Origin: Synechococcales cyanobacterium CRU_2_2
Lineage (GTDB): Bacteria; Cyanobacteriota; Cyanobacteriia; PCC-9006; JAAUQQ01
Assembly (NCBI GenBank): GCA_012034805.1
Contig: JAAUOP010000011.1
Location: 1 to 57,795, forward strand
Direction: 5' to 3'
DNA length: 57,795 nt
The notes under the pieces were generated by a model. That model made no database searches. It was not told the origin of the DNA and saw nothing but the letters and a program-made list of their open reading frames with translations. Within the stretch, counting starts at the first letter, position 1, and every line of letters begins with the position of its first letter. Position numbers and translations under genes: made by a program. Positions 25,140 through 34,922 of the stretch are shown piece after piece.

Positions 25140-26369
25140 TTACTCTATCTCCGTAATCACCGCCTTCAGCTTCCCTTCGCTGAGTTGTATCCTCACCTCA
25201 TCTCCTAGGGCCAGCGATCGCCCCCGTCGCACCACCTTGCCATTCTCTCGCTGCACCAGCGCATAGCCCCGTCGCAACACCGCCTTCGGATCTAGCGACT
25301 CTAGGGTCTGGGCTAGGAATTTCTGGTGATTTTGTTCGTGCAGCAACCGATTCTGGATCGACTGAAGCAGTCGTTGCTGTAGCCAAACCTGCTGCTGCAA
25401 CTCGCGGTTGAGACGCTTGCCAACGCCATAGACCTGCAGCCGTCGTCGGATAGACTGAAGCAATTCTTGTTGATCAAGCAATTGGGATGCGATCGCCTGT
25501 CGCAGTCGCATGAGCCCGCCCGCCAGTTCCAATTGTAATTCCTCTAAATTGGGCACTGCGATCGCCGCTGCTGCTGTCGGTGTATGGGCCGCAACATCCG
25601 CCGCCAAATCCGCCAAGGACTGATCTCGCTCGTGGCCAATGCCCGTAATAACCGGAATCGGGCAGTCCGAAATTGCCCGCACCACTCGCTCATCATTGAA
25701 ACAGGCCAGATCCTCCGTCGCGCCCCCCCCTCGAGCCAAAATAATCACATCCGCACGGGTATCTTGAATGACTCGGGCGATCGCCCGCACAATGCTCACC
25801 GGAGCCTGCTCTCCCTGCACCGTAGCAGGCGAAAGCAGCACCTGAAGGCCGGGATAGCGGCTTTGCAGCGTCCGCTGAATATCTCCCCAAGCGGCAGCTT
25901 GGGCCGACGTCACCACCGCCACCACCTGGGGATGGGCCGGTGGCAAGCATTTGCGAGCTGGATCAAACAATCCCTCCGCCAACAGCCGCTCTCGCAACTG
26001 CCGATAGCGCAGCGCCGCCAAGCCGTCCCCCGCCGGAAGACATTGCCAGACCGTCAGCTGATATTGCCCCCGACTGGGATAAACCTTCATTTGCCCCAGA
26101 ACCACCACTAATTCCCCCGGCTCCGGCAACGTCACCAGCTTCGTCTGCTGGCTTTTCCAGGTCACGCAATTAATCGAAGCCGCTTCCTGCGGGTCTTGCA
26201 GCGTAAAGAAAACCCCCTTACTGTGCGCCTTAGCACTCGACACCTCCCCGATCACCCAAATTTGATGTAGCTGTTCGTCCCCTTCCAGCAAATCTTGGAC
26301 ATACTGCGTCACCCCGGCAACGGAGACAGCGACTTCAGGAAACAATTGGGAGCTAGAACGGGGAGCCAT
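25140..26369 (-). CDS. xseA: Exodeoxyribonuclease VII large subunit
   Basis: 409 residues. An N-terminal OB fold for single-stranded DNA ([37 protein letters not shown]) is followed by the catalytic domain with [12 protein letters not shown] and [19 protein letters not shown], and [16 protein letters not shown] long coiled-coil region of about 110 residues comes next, and the C-terminal strand region is [17 protein letters not shown]. This is the complete XseA architecture. The start ATG at 26369 is followed by a typical short N terminus. With xseB and the divergent recA it makes a small DNA-repair neighbourhood. Confidence 0.97.
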   Translation of the reverse strand: MAPRSSSQLFPEVAVSVAGVTQYVQDLLEGDEQLHQIWVIGEVSSAKAHSKGVFFTLQDPQEAASINCVTWKSQQTKLVTLPEPGELVVVLGQMKVYPSRGQYQLTVWQCLPAGDGLAALRYRQLRERLLAEGLFDPARKCLPPAHPQVVAVVTSAQAAAWGDIQRTLQSRYPGLQVLLSPATVQGEQAPVSIVRAIARVIQDTRADVIILARGGGATEDLACFNDERVVRAISDCPIPVITGIGHERDQSLADLAADVAAHTPTAAAAIAVPNLEELQLELAGGLMRLRQAIASQLLDQQELLQSIRRRLQVYGVGKRLNRELQQQVWLQQRLLQSIQNRLLHEQNHQKFLAQTLESLDPKAVLRRGYALVQRENGKVVRRGRSLALGDEVRIQLSEGKLKAVITEIE

Positions 26370-26745
26370 GAACAGATACGCGCCTAAAGAAAGGAGATTT
26401 ACCTAAACAGATCGTAAAGAATGGCCCAAAAAAAATGAGAACCCCAAACACCAGGCTAAAATAATACTGATGATCTATAGTTTTAAATAAAAACCTGCCC
26501 TCAGACCCAGAATCTAGCACTGCGCGGCGTAAATTTCCCAGCCCACCCATGTCCACGGGGTGTTGAGCTTTGACCTCAGAATACGCGAATTCCTGAATTT
26601 GCTACCTGAGCCCCTGTTTCTGGAGATTTCTCAGAGCCTGCTTCTGAGGGGCACCTCTTCAGAGGAGCCGCTTCAGGAAATCTATAGCCACCAGAAAAAC
26701 CGTCCGCTAAGATCGGCGCACCTGCACCCCTAACTTGAGACTCGC
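26370..26745. other. Divergent xseA/recA promoter region
   Basis: 376 bp that must hold the promoters of xseA (leftward) and recA (rightward). It contains GC-rich imperfect inverted repeats around 26625-26680 (for example CCTCTTCAGAGG). I found no convincing LexA box; cyanobacterial SOS control varies, so absence proves little. Confidence 0.5.
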
Positions 26746-27906
26746 ATGGCCACAAACACCGAAAATAAGCAGAAAGAACAGGCACTCAATCTCGTACTGA
26801 CCAACATTGAGCGGAATTTTGGCAAGGGAGCCATCATGCGTCTCGGGGATGTGACCCGAATGCGAGTCGAAACATTTTCGACCGGAGCCCTGACGCTAGA
26901 CCTCGCCCTCGGCGGCGGCATTCCCAAGGGCCGCGTGGTTGAAATTTACGGGCCAGAAAGCGCGGGTAAAACAACCTTGGCACTTCATGCTGTCGCCGAA
27001 GTTCAAAAAAACGGTGGCATTGCCGCGTTTGTGGATGCCGAGCACGCCCTGGATCCCGTTTATGCTGCAGCCCTTGGGGTCGATGTGGACAATCTTCTAG
27101 TCTCTCAGCCCGACACCGGCGAGATGGGCCTAGAAATTGTCGATCAGCTGGTTCGCTCTGCAGCCGTGGATATCGTGGTGGTGGACTCTGTGGCTGCGCT
27201 CACTCCCCGCGCCGAAATTGAAGGGGAAATGGGCGATGTTCAGGTGGGGAGCCAAGCCCGTCTGATGAGTCAGGCAATGCGAAAAATTACGGGCAACATT
27301 GGCAAATCTGGCTGTACGGTGGTTTTTCTCAACCAGCTACGTCTCAAAATTGGTGTAACCTACGGCAGCCCCGAAACCACCACGGGCGGCAATGCCCTGA
27401 AGTTTTACGCCTCTGTCCGCCTAGATATTCGCCGGATTCAAACCCTCAAAAAGGGCAATCAGGAATACGGCATTCGCGCCAAAGTCAAAGTGGCCAAAAA
27501 CAAGGTTGCACCGCCGTTCCGCATTGCTGAGTTCGACATTATTTTTGGCGAAGGCATCTCCGGTGTGGGTTGTCTGCTCGACCTAGCCGAGGAAACCGGC
27601 ATTGTCATTCGTAAGGGAGCTTGGTATAGCTACAATGGCGACAACGTCGGTCAAGGCCGGGACAACACGATTATTTACCTGAAAGATAATCCCGAGGCTT
27701 ACAAGAGCATCGAAGCTCAAGTGCGCGAGAAGCTAGAGATGGGGATCGCGGTCTCGGCCAACACCGTCGGCCACCCCGGCTCGGTCTCGCGAGAAGATGT
27801 TGAGGGCATCCTTGAGATGGAGGAGGAGCCCATGCTCGAAGAGGATCAAGAGGCAGTCCCTGCCAAGTCACGGACAAGGGCAAAAGCACGTGGTACCAAG
27901 CCCTAG
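26746..27906 (+). CDS. recA: Recombinase RecA
   Basis: 386 residues. Walker A is [11 protein letters not shown] near 72, with [12 protein letters not shown]. Walker B is [17 protein letters not shown]. The L1 region is [21 protein letters not shown], and the L2 segment ends [26 protein letters not shown]. The C terminus is acidic then basic ([25 protein letters not shown]), longer than the E. coli tail. It forms ATP-dependent filaments on single-stranded DNA for strand exchange and SOS signalling. It is divergent from xseA. A strong hairpin follows the stop. Confidence 0.99.
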   Translation: MATNTENKQKEQALNLVLTNIERNFGKGAIMRLGDVTRMRVETFSTGALTLDLALGGGIPKGRVVEIYGPESAGKTTLALHAVAEVQKNGGIAAFVDAEHALDPVYAAALGVDVDNLLVSQPDTGEMGLEIVDQLVRSAAVDIVVVDSVAALTPRAEIEGEMGDVQVGSQARLMSQAMRKITGNIGKSGCTVVFLNQLRLKIGVTYGSPETTTGGNALKFYASVRLDIRRIQTLKKGNQEYGIRAKVKVAKNKVAPPFRIAEFDIIFGEGISGVGCLLDLAEETGIVIRKGAWYSYNGDNVGQGRDNTIIYLKDNPEAYKSIEAQVREKLEMGIAVSANTVGHPGSVSREDVEGILEMEEEPMLEEDQEAVPAKSRTRAKARGTKP

Positions 27907-27919
27907 GGCATGACCTGCG

Positions 27920-27946
27920 GCCAAGGTCTTGAGAAAAGGCCTTGGC
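27920..27946 (+). terminator. Hairpin after recA, possible terminator without T tract
   Basis: GCCAAGGTCTT pairs with AAGGCCTTGGC (11 pairs, one G-T), with a 5-nt loop, 14 bp after the recA stop. No T run follows, so it may act as a weak terminator or mRNA 3' stabiliser. Confidence 0.55.
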
Positions 27947-27990
27947 ATGTTGGGGTGAGGGCAGCTTTAAATTGCTGAAATCGTGTTGTT

Positions 27991-28698
27991 TCAGATTATT
28001 TTGCCCTGATGCCGAGCAATCTGCTCTGAGAGATCCAGCTCAGACCTTCCTCCTTGCATAAAGGTTTGCGTGTCTTCCGGGCTGAGCTGTTGCAGTTCAT
28101 TCCAGGGTTCCAGGTTTTCTTCATTGCCCAGGTCGAGCAACCGGCTGACTTCTGTCGGAAGTGAGGGCAGCCGCTGAGCCTCTGGAGAAGCGTAGAATTG
28201 GATGGAAAGACTACCGACGCGGATGCGATCGCCCTCCGCCAGCCGCTGCCGATACCGTACTGCCTCGCCATTGACGAACGACCCATTGGTGCTCTGGAGA
28301 TCAACCAGGCAAAAACAAGCCTCGCGCTGAACATATTGGATAACCGCATGGTATCGAGATAGCCGACGATCCGGAAAAGACAGTGCCACATCAGGGGCGC
28401 GGCCAATCAACCAGCAGCACTGGGCTTGGTAGAGGTTTTGACTTTGTTCACCCAGCAAATTGGTGAGCAAATAGGGCTGCCCCTGCTGAACCATGCCCAC
28501 AATATAGCGAGGGGTCATTTTCCCCCCTGCGCTACTGTCAATATTTTCGAGCTCTAAAATCTCATCCAACAAACTCCGGTTTTGTTCATAAAGTTTGGAA
28601 AAGACCTGGTAAAGCCCCAAACGCTTCTCTAAGTCGGTTTCCTCGACAGGCGCGTTTAGCATCTGGCCAGCCTGGAAAACAGAGTGATTGAGATCCAT
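27991..28698 (-). CDS. FHA-domain phosphopeptide-binding protein
   Basis: 235 residues from the ATG at 28698. The N-terminal 70 residues form a helical, probably coiled region (LEKRLGLYQVFSKLYEQNRSLLDEIL). The FHA domain spans about 85-190 with the key residues visible: IGRAPDVALSF, LSRYHAVIQY, then DLQSTNGSFVNG and RIRVGSLSIQF. FHA domains bind phosphothreonine peptides, so it is a reader of Ser/Thr kinase signalling. Candidate kinases include the one at 8649-10142, though nothing in the sequence pairs them. The tail is acidic (LDLGNEENLEPWNELQQL). The gene is convergent with recA. Confidence 0.9.
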   Translation of the reverse strand: MDLNHSVFQAGQMLNAPVEETDLEKRLGLYQVFSKLYEQNRSLLDEILELENIDSSAGGKMTPRYIVGMVQQGQPYLLTNLLGEQSQNLYQAQCCWLIGRAPDVALSFPDRRLSRYHAVIQYVQREACFCLVDLQSTNGSFVNGEAVRYRQRLAEGDRIRVGSLSIQFYASPEAQRLPSLPTEVSRLLDLGNEENLEPWNELQQLSPEDTQTFMQGGRSELDLSEQIARHQGKII

Positions 28699-28876
28699 GC
28701 GAGTCCTAGAAAATAAAGTTTTGGCAATATGAAAATTGATGCAAGACACCACAAACTGTTCTCCGGCAAAGCAGCGGAGGAATTTCGATCGTGATGAAAC
28801 TCTAGTCCCCTGTCGATAGCGATCGTACGGTATATCCAGGGTAAATATTTTGTTCAGAAAAAATATATTGGAAACC

Positions 28877-29764
28877 CTAGTACTTGCGTAGAAACTGGGT
28901 CAATTCGCGGTTGACGGTTTGAGGTGCTTCCTGATTAACCCAGTGGCCACAGTCCGCAATCAGCTGAATTTGGAGAGGGCCTGAAAAGAACCGCTCCATT
29001 CCTTTGGTCAGCTTGCAGCTAAAGAGGGTGTCATCTTTTCCCCAAAGAATCAGGGCAGGCCGCTGAATCAACTGAGTTGAGGCGTTGTTCAGCCAGGGCA
29101 GCGAAAAAATCTGAGGCGAGAGCAACTGTCGGGAGTGGCTCAAGGCGGAGCGGAGTGCCCCAGGTTTCTCCAGTGCCGCCTGATACATGGCCGTATCTTC
29201 TGTGGAAAAAGCACCCTTGCGGACAGACTGTCTTTGAAATAGCTCTCGCATCACCTGGCTGAGATTTGAGCTGAGGAGCACTTCAGGCAGACTCGGTATC
29301 TGTGAGGCCCAAATGTACCAACTTTGAAGAAACTGATCCATGTTACCGAGAGCATCCCGGACAAACCGTCGAGGATGGGGTGCCGAAAGCAAGACGATCG
29401 ACTCGATCGAGTCCGGGAACTGTTCGGCGAGCTGCCAGGCGATCGCCCCACCCCAGCCATGACCAACCACTCGAGCACGTTGGTAGCCCAAGGCCTCAAT
29501 CAACCCATGGATATCACGCCCAAGGGTTTCTAAGTCATAACCGAGCCGGGGCTTGTCAGAATCGTTGTAGCCCCGCAAGTCCGGTGCAACAACCTTAAAG
29601 TGGCGTGCCAACTGAGGAATCTGGTGCCGCCAGGAGTACCAAAACTCCAGAAAACCGTGCAATAAGATGACGAGTTCACCTTCCCCCTGGGTCACACAAT
29701 GCAGACGAATCTGATTGGTCTCGACAAATTCGTGACGCCAGGAAAGCGTAGCTGCGTTTGCCAT
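28877..29764 (-). CDS. Alpha/beta hydrolase of the epoxide hydrolase type, nucleophile replaced
   Basis: 295 residues. It has the epoxide hydrolase/haloalkane dehalogenase pattern: VILLHGFLEFWYSWRHQIP, APDLRGYNDSDKP, DIHGLIEALG, a cap region, then ALILWGKDDTLF (acid) and IADCGHWVNQEAP (His). The nucleophile elbow reads GHGWGG at 101-106, where the family has GHDWGG; codon GGC replaces an expected GAC/GAT, so Gly103 sits where Asp should be. The rest of the active site is intact. The protein may be inactive on epoxides, may have another role, or may reflect one base change. It stands alone on the minus strand after recA/FHA. Confidence 0.9.
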   Translation of the reverse strand: MANAATLSWRHEFVETNQIRLHCVTQGEGELVILLHGFLEFWYSWRHQIPQLARHFKVVAPDLRGYNDSDKPRLGYDLETLGRDIHGLIEALGYQRARVVGHGWGGAIAWQLAEQFPDSIESIVLLSAPHPRRFVRDALGNMDQFLQSWYIWASQIPSLPEVLLSSNLSQVMRELFQRQSVRKGAFSTEDTAMYQAALEKPGALRSALSHSRQLLSPQIFSLPWLNNASTQLIQRPALILWGKDDTLFSCKLTKGMERFFSGPLQIQLIADCGHWVNQEAPQTVNRELTQFLRKY

Positions 29765-29881
29765 TGATGTCCTTAAGAAGGTCTATTGCTCCTCAGCATA
29801 GACGTCGGAGCAAGAAAATTACTACAGTAAACCTAGGCGACTCTAGACAAAAGCCGACGACGGATAAAACCAATGTTTGAT

Positions 29882-30220
29882 CTAGCGAGACAACAGCAGG
29901 TTGCAATCGCAGGGACGAATCTGGAATTTGACCAGATTGGCAAGCTCCTGCAGCTGGCTAATCGCCTCTGCACCTTCAAGCTTCATGAGTTCGCGCTCAT
30001 CACGCATTTCAGTCCAAGTGATCCCATAGTCTGAAACGAGAAACCGAATCAGGTGACCTTCTCCAAGGCTCACCATAAACGAGGCGCTATTCATCCCACC
30101 GCCACAGGTGTAGCAAGATGCAGAATAGCTCTGATTTTCGAGAGCTTGAGCCAGAGCCTGAAGGCTCATAACCAAGTCACGGACAAACTGACTGTGCTGA
30201 TAGGCAAGGCGTGAAAACAC
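29882..30220 (-). CDS. Conserved cyanobacterial hypothetical protein
   Basis: 112 residues from a GTG at 30220 (reading MFSRLAYQHSQFVRDL), chosen because a GGAGG lies eight bases upstream. A GTG at 30238 would add six residues without such a site. Visible features are a helical N terminus, CYTCGGGMNSASFMVSLGEGHLIRF with a CxxC pair, and YGITWTEMRDERELMKLEG. I recall similar proteins as conserved across cyanobacteria with no assigned function. The CxxC pair, together with CDC near the C terminus, could bind metal or form a disulfide. The gene lies downstream of psbA on the same strand, beyond its terminator. Confidence 0.75.
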   Translation of the reverse strand: MFSRLAYQHSQFVRDLVMSLQALAQALENQSYSASCYTCGGGMNSASFMVSLGEGHLIRFLVSDYGITWTEMRDERELMKLEGAEAISQLQELANLVKFQIRPCDCNLLLSR

Positions 30221-30491
30221 TGTTATCCTCCACTCCACAAATCATTTTACTCTTTTTTAAGAATTCGGAGCACGATGAAAATTAGCACCGTGCATTTCTA
30301 TAACTTCAGCTCAGAATAAGCGAGCTCAGGAACGAAAGATGATATAGATTGCACAGAATAGACGCTAACATCTAAATTCTCCCTAAAAAACTTAGATTCA
30401 CATCAGTAAAGTCACCGAAAACAGCACTCACGATTGCGGAAGCCCCATGCGGTTGTTGACGAACGATTACAAATCCGGTGTACAACTCGAC

Positions 30492-30528
30492 AAAAAAGGC
30501 GAGCACCCTTGAAAAGAGTGCTCGCCTC
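30492..30528 (-). terminator. Intrinsic terminator of psbA
   Basis: On the minus strand, AGGCGAGCAC and GTGCTCGCCT form a 10-bp perfect stem, extended by further pairs, followed by TTTTTT. It lies 30 bp after the psbA stop and insulates the downstream gene. Confidence 0.95.
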
Positions 30529-30557
30529 AGATAAAGATTCAGGCAATCAAGCGGATA

Positions 30558-31640
30558 TTAACCGTTGATGGCAGGAGCCGTGAGAGCGACAGGAGCCGCA
30601 TCACCCGAAGCCAGGTCGAGCGGGAAGTTGTGAGCATTGCGCTCGTGCATCACTTCCATTCCCAAGTTCGCACGGTTGAGCACATCCGCCCAAGTCGCAA
30701 CAACATGGCCCTGGCTATCAATCACAGACTGGTTGAAGTTGAAACCATTCAGGTTGAACGCCATCGTGCTAATGCCCATTGCCGTCAGCCAAATGCCCAC
30801 TACCGGCCAAGCACCCAAGAAGAAGTGCAGGCTGCGGCTGTTGTTGAAAGAAGCGTATTGGAAAATCAAACGACCGAAGTAGCCGTGCGCCGCAACGATG
30901 TTGTACGTTTCCTCTTCTTGACCAAACTTGTAACCATAGTTCTGAGATTCTGCTTCGGTGGTCTCACGAACCAACGAGCTCGTCACCAAGGAACCATGCA
31001 TCGCAGAGAACAAAGAACCACCGAATACACCCGCTACTCCCAACATGTGGAAGGGGTGCATCAAGATGTTGTGCTCCGCTTGGAACACAAGCATGAAGTT
31101 GAACGTTCCAGAAATACCCAAAGGCATGCCGTCAGAGAATGAACCTTGGCCGATCGGGTAGATCAGGAAAACAGAGGTTGCCGCCGCAACAGGTGCAGAG
31201 TAGGCAACGCAGATCCAAGGCCGCATCCCCAGGCGATAGGAGAGCTCCCACTGGCGACCCATGTAAGCAAAAATGCCAATCAAGAAGTGGAAGCAAACCA
31301 ACTGGTAAGGGCCACCGTTGTACAACCACTCATCCAAGGAAGCGGCTTCCCAGATCGGGTAGAAGTGAAGGCCAATGGCGTTAGAGGAAGGAACAACTGC
31401 ACCAGAGATGATGTTGTTGCCGTACAGCAAGGAGCCTGCAACGGGCTCACGGATTCCGTCGATGTCCACGGGAGGGGCCGCGATAAAAGCAATGATGAAC
31501 GCGATGGTCGCAGTGAGCAGGCAAGGGATCATCAAAACGCCGAACCAACCCACATAAATGCGGTTGTCGGTACTGGTGATCCAGTTACAAAAGCCTCCCC
31601 AAAGGCCAGCACTCTCGCGATTGCGAAGTGTAGTAGTCAT
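30558..31640 (-). CDS. psbA: Photosystem II D1 protein
   Basis: 360 residues, full length, five transmembrane helices of the reaction-centre core in the thylakoid. Gln130 (in [11 protein letters not shown]) marks the D1:1 or low-light form; high-light forms carry Glu. The QB/herbicide region is normal, with Ser264 in [10 protein letters not shown]. The Mn-cluster C terminus has [13 protein letters not shown], giving His332, Glu333, His337, Asp342 and Ala344, followed by a 16-residue extension removed by CtpA. Codon use is biased, as expected for a very highly expressed gene. It is a single gene with its own terminator and a hairpin in the leader. Other psbA copies probably lie elsewhere in the genome. 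Confidence 0.99.
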   Translation of the reverse strand: MTTTLRNRESAGLWGGFCNWITSTDNRIYVGWFGVLMIPCLLTATIAFIIAFIAAPPVDIDGIREPVAGSLLYGNNIISGAVVPSSNAIGLHFYPIWEAASLDEWLYNGGPYQLVCFHFLIGIFAYMGRQWELSYRLGMRPWICVAYSAPVAAATSVFLIYPIGQGSFSDGMPLGISGTFNFMLVFQAEHNILMHPFHMLGVAGVFGGSLFSAMHGSLVTSSLVRETTEAESQNYGYKFGQEEETYNIVAAHGYFGRLIFQYASFNNSRSLHFFLGAWPVVGIWLTAMGISTMAFNLNGFNFNQSVIDSQGHVVATWADVLNRANLGMEVMHERNAHNFPLDLASGDAAPVALTAPAING

Positions 31641-31673
31641 GGTGATGTATGAATTGCGTAGTGTACAAGATGA

Positions 31674-31695
31674 AAATTCATCCGGAGATGAATTT
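31674..31695 (-). promoter_or_regulatory. Hairpin in the psbA 5' leader region
   Basis: A perfect 9-bp inverted repeat, AAATTCATC and GATGAATTT, with a 4-nt loop. It is centred about 45 bp upstream of the psbA ATG. If transcribed, it would form a stable stem in the leader, where light-dependent control of psbA mRNA stability and translation is known in cyanobacteria. If not transcribed, it could be an operator. Confidence 0.6.
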
Positions 31696-31930
31696 ACGGG
31701 TAAGTATGAAAAGAGAGAACAATCTTTGTTGCGCTCCCCACGTAAAAGCTACAGGATTTAAGGGTGACGTGCCGTTAATTTATTTGTACTGCAAGTGAAG
31801 TGCTGGCGCTTGATTTTATTGAGTCGTGTGAAGCTTTTGGTTGGGCTTAGGCCTTGAGCGTCGGAGAACCTGTAGATCCTGGCTTCCCAGGAAATGTTAA
31901 GTTGAGGCGAGACGTTCGCCCTCCGAAACC

Positions 31931-32143
31931 ATGCAAACCATCTGGGTCACTGAACAATTTGATGGAGCTGGGATCCTTTACTCCTGCATTGCCTGTTGCG
32001 ATGCGGCCCAGGCCCAAGACTGCTACGAATCCTTTGAAGAAAAGCTAAAGCCAGAACAGCGTCAGCAAGGCTGGGTGACTCGCCAGCGGCAAGTGAGTTC
32101 CTGGGATGAGGTTCCCGTTGCCGCGCTCAAGCTTAGTCATTGA
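31931..32143 (+). CDS. Small hypothetical protein
   Basis: 70 residues (MQTIWVTEQFDGAGILYSCIACCDAAQAQDC start). It has four Cys in the first half (CIACC and DCYESF), a charged middle (EEKLKPEQRQQGWVTRQRQ) and no signal peptide. The ATG gives a full-length, well-formed frame with cyanobacterial codon use. I recognise no family. It is divergent from psbA, 290 bp away, and convergent with the K+ channel gene. Confidence 0.6.
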   Translation: MQTIWVTEQFDGAGILYSCIACCDAAQAQDCYESFEEKLKPEQRQQGWVTRQRQVSSWDEVPVAALKLSH

Positions 32144-32254
32144 TTTATCAGTCATTATGATTAGATCCAAAGATTCAAATCAGATCCGGTTAGATCCAAC
32201 CATTTAGATCCAACATTGAGCTGGGCGGCCGGCTCCGGTTCGTGACGCGGCCGG

Positions 32255-33304
32255 TTAGTGACGGGGCAGGCGCGGGCCTTCCGGGCTTAGGGGAATCAAA
32301 ATTTTGAGCAGTGCCCGCAGCGCTTCGGTGGTGCCCATGCAAATCAGTAGATCGCCGTCCATCAGTTGAGTCTCTCCGGTGGGGCCAGGGACGAGGGTAC
32401 CGTCACCGCGCCGAATTGCGATGATCAGAGCGTCGGTTTTGGCGCGCATGTTCGTGTCGCGTAGGCTTTGACCGACGTAGGGGCAGTCGCCAGGGTGAAT
32501 GATGATTTCTTCCATGTAAAAGGAGCGATCGCTCCCCGTCACCACCCCATCGACAAAGTCCATCACCTGGGGCCGTAGCGCTGCCGCTGCCATGCGCTTG
32601 CCTCCGGTAATGTAAGGAGAAATCACGGCATCGGCACCGGCCCGTTGCATCTTCACGACGGCTTCTTCGCTATTGGCACGAGCAATGGTTCGCAGGTCTG
32701 GTTTGAGCGCCTTGGCGGATAGTACGGTGTAAAGGTTGTCTGCGTCAGAGGGCATGGCCGCCACAATGCAACGGGAATCGTGGATGCCAACCTCAAGCAG
32801 GGTCTGGTCTCGGGTGGCATCCCCCAAAAAGGTGAGATAGCCAAACTGCTTGGCCTCTTGGATGGCTTCTGGCTCCGAGTCTACAACGATGAACGGAATG
32901 CGTTCCTCCGCAAATTCAAAGGCCACCTGCCGCCCAGCTCGGCCATATCCGCAAAGAATGTAATGGTTGCGAAGTTTCTTGATCACCCGTCTTCTCCGTC
33001 GCGATCGCAAGCTATCTTGGAAATACCCCTGAACAACAGCATCGGTGAAGCGATTGACAATGTAGCCAATGCTCAGCAATCCCATCAAAATCAACGTAAT
33101 CGTGAACAGTCGCCCCTGGGGGCTTAGGGGCTGCACCTCGCCAAAGCCAACACTGCTGAGGGTGATGATCGTCATGTAGGCCGAGTCCAGTAGACTCCAG
33201 CGCTCCAGAAGGCGATATCCCACAGTACCGATGAAGAGAACTCCCAGAAATAACAGCGCCGCCGCGATCAGTTCGCGGCGGACTTGACGTTCGCGGGGTT
33301 CCAC
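32255..33304 (-). CDS. Two-helix potassium channel with RCK domains
   Basis: 349 residues from a GTG at 33304. Two membrane helices flank a pore loop: LIAAALLFLGVLFIGTVGY, the filter ITLSSVGFGEVQ, and LFTITLILMGLLSIGYIV. Next come a TrkA-N/RCK Rossmann domain (HYILCGYGRAGRQVAFEF, FIVVDSEPE, FLGDATRDQTL) and a TrkA-C domain (YVGQSLRDTNM, LMDGDLLICMG). This is the MthK-type gated K+ channel layout; the filter has GFG in place of GYG, a known variant. The RCK ring would gate on nucleotide or divalent ions. It is convergent with the small protein at 31931. Confidence 0.93.
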   Translation of the reverse strand: MEPRERQVRRELIAAALLFLGVLFIGTVGYRLLERWSLLDSAYMTIITLSSVGFGEVQPLSPQGRLFTITLILMGLLSIGYIVNRFTDAVVQGYFQDSLRSRRRRRVIKKLRNHYILCGYGRAGRQVAFEFAEERIPFIVVDSEPEAIQEAKQFGYLTFLGDATRDQTLLEVGIHDSRCIVAAMPSDADNLYTVLSAKALKPDLRTIARANSEEAVVKMQRAGADAVISPYITGGKRMAAAALRPQVMDFVDGVVTGSDRSFYMEEIIIHPGDCPYVGQSLRDTNMRAKTDALIIAIRRGDGTLVPGPTGETQLMDGDLLICMGTTEALRALLKILIPLSPEGPRLPRH

Positions 33305-33678
33305 AAGCGCTTTGCCAGGGTAATGGAATCAATCACGAGAAGTGGTGACGCCTCACGCCATGATGGCTTGGGCCATGACTTTCGGGAACTGTTAAATAAG
33401 TTCACAGTTTAAATAAGTTCACAATGCTTAGGGTAGCAGCTCTAGCCTGTGAGCAGGTGAAAGAATCAAAAATTGTCGAGGGTATTAATGCGAGAGCTAG
33501 CATTTCGTGCCAGGATCATGGGCTAGCCCAAACTTGGCTTGCCCAAACTTGGCTCGCCCAAATGCGGGATTGCCTCAAGCTACCTTCTTCTGCCAAGCGC
33601 TTTCCGTGCGGGGGGATGCTCCGGCTGCGTAATTCATGGTCGCGTACTTCATTCAAATAAAATGAGCCCTGTTGTGTT
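33305..33678. other. Intergenic stretch with two tandem duplications
   Basis: 374 bp between divergent K+ channel and antiporter genes. It holds a 16-bp duplication (TTAAATAAGTTCACAG) at 33388-33420 and a 15-bp duplication (GCCCAAACTTGGCTT) at 33525-33558. A 78-codon frame across it has repeat-derived sequence and is not convincing as a gene. Confidence 0.6.
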
Positions 33679-34791
33679 ATGAGCCTTGTGACGATCGTTT
33701 TGTTGGTGATGGGTCTAGTCTTGCTGGTGGTGGGAGCAGAGGCTCTTGTTCGAGGCGCTTCAAATCTGGCCAGCAGCTTGGGGATTTCGCCGCTGATTAT
33801 TGGACTGACAGTGGTCGCCTACGGAACTAGCGCACCCGAGCTGGCAGTCAGCATTCAGTCGAGTCTGGCCGGACAGATTGACATTGCTGTGGGCAATGTT
33901 GTCGGCAGCAATATTTTTAATGTGCTGTTTATCCTTGGGCTATCGGCCATTGTTGCGCCCTTGGTCGTGGCCCAGCAACTCATCCGCATTGATGTGCCGG
34001 TGATGATTGGAGTTTCCATTTTGACCCTGGTTTTAGGCAGCGACGGCACCCTGGGCCTGGGGGATGGTTTGTTGCTGACGGCGGGTGCGATCGCCTACAC
34101 CCTGTTGCAAATTGTTCAAGCTCGCCAAGAAAAGGACGACAGCGTCCGACAGGAGTATGAGCAGGAGTACGGCCCGGATGACCGGGCGACCCAGTCTAAG
34201 GGCTGGAAGCTCTGGCTGACGAATTTGGGCTTGATTTTTGGAGGGGTCGCGCTGCTGATTGCGGGGTCGCACTTTTTGGTGGATTCGGCGATCGCGATCG
34301 CCCAGGCCTTAGGCGTCAGCGAACTCGTCATTGGCCTCACGATTGTTGCAGCCGGAACCTCGTTGCCCGAACTCGCGACCTCCGTGGTCGCAACGTTGAA
34401 GGGAGAGCGTGACATTGCCGTCGGTAATGTTGTCGGCAGTAATGTTTTTAATATCTTGGCAGTGCTCGGTCTAGCAAGCCTGACTTCTCCAGTTGGATTG
34501 GCCGTATCTACGCCAGCCGTGCGGTTTGACATACCGGTGATGATTGCGGTGGCGATCGCCTGTTTGCCAATTTTCTTTACCGGTAGCGTGATCAGCCGTT
34601 GGGAGGGCTTTGTCTTTGTCGCCTACTACATCAGCTACATTGCCTTCTTGGGACTCAGGGCCATGCAACATGGGTCTTTGGATGTTTTTAGCAACGTGAT
34701 GTTACTGTTTGTCATTCCCTTGACGATGGTAACGTTGTTCGCGGTTGGTCTGAACAAATGGCGTTCATCCCGTCGTTCTGCCTCCCCCTAG
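33679..34791 (+). CDS. Calcium/sodium antiporter (CaCA family, YrbG type)
   Basis: 370 residues with about ten membrane helices in two inverted halves. The two alpha-repeats that form the ion pathway are clear: VVAYGTSAPELAVSIQS near 50 with GNVVGSNIFNVLF, and VAAGTSLPELATSVVA near 230 with GNVVGSNVFNILA. The central cytosolic loop is short and charged (QARQEKDDSVRQEYEQEYG). Relatives exchange Ca2+ for Na+ or H+ across the plasma membrane. No partner gene is evident; it is divergent from the K+ channel gene, so two ion transporters share one control region. Confidence 0.95.
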   Translation: MSLVTIVLLVMGLVLLVVGAEALVRGASNLASSLGISPLIIGLTVVAYGTSAPELAVSIQSSLAGQIDIAVGNVVGSNIFNVLFILGLSAIVAPLVVAQQLIRIDVPVMIGVSILTLVLGSDGTLGLGDGLLLTAGAIAYTLLQIVQARQEKDDSVRQEYEQEYGPDDRATQSKGWKLWLTNLGLIFGGVALLIAGSHFLVDSAIAIAQALGVSELVIGLTIVAAGTSLPELATSVVATLKGERDIAVGNVVGSNVFNILAVLGLASLTSPVGLAVSTPAVRFDIPVMIAVAIACLPIFFTGSVISRWEGFVFVAYYISYIAFLGLRAMQHGSLDVFSNVMLLFVIPLTMVTLFAVGLNKWRSSRRSASP

Positions 34792-34922
34792 AGAGCGCGA
34801 TTTGGACACGATTGCAAGTCAGTGAATTGGCAATAGCTTGCACTTCTCAGCGAGTCTTCAGCTTTCGTCGTTAGGATGAGAGATAGCCCGATCGCCCCAG
34901 CGGTCACCTCTGGAAGACCAAT

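Noticed and set aside
26370..26745. LexA/SOS box ahead of recA
   Set aside because: No clear match to a cyanobacterial LexA site; several weak palindromes only.
33424..33660. 78-codon frame between the K+ channel and antiporter genes
   Set aside because: It consists partly of the 15-bp duplication (LAQTW repeated), has no ribosome-binding site and no family match.
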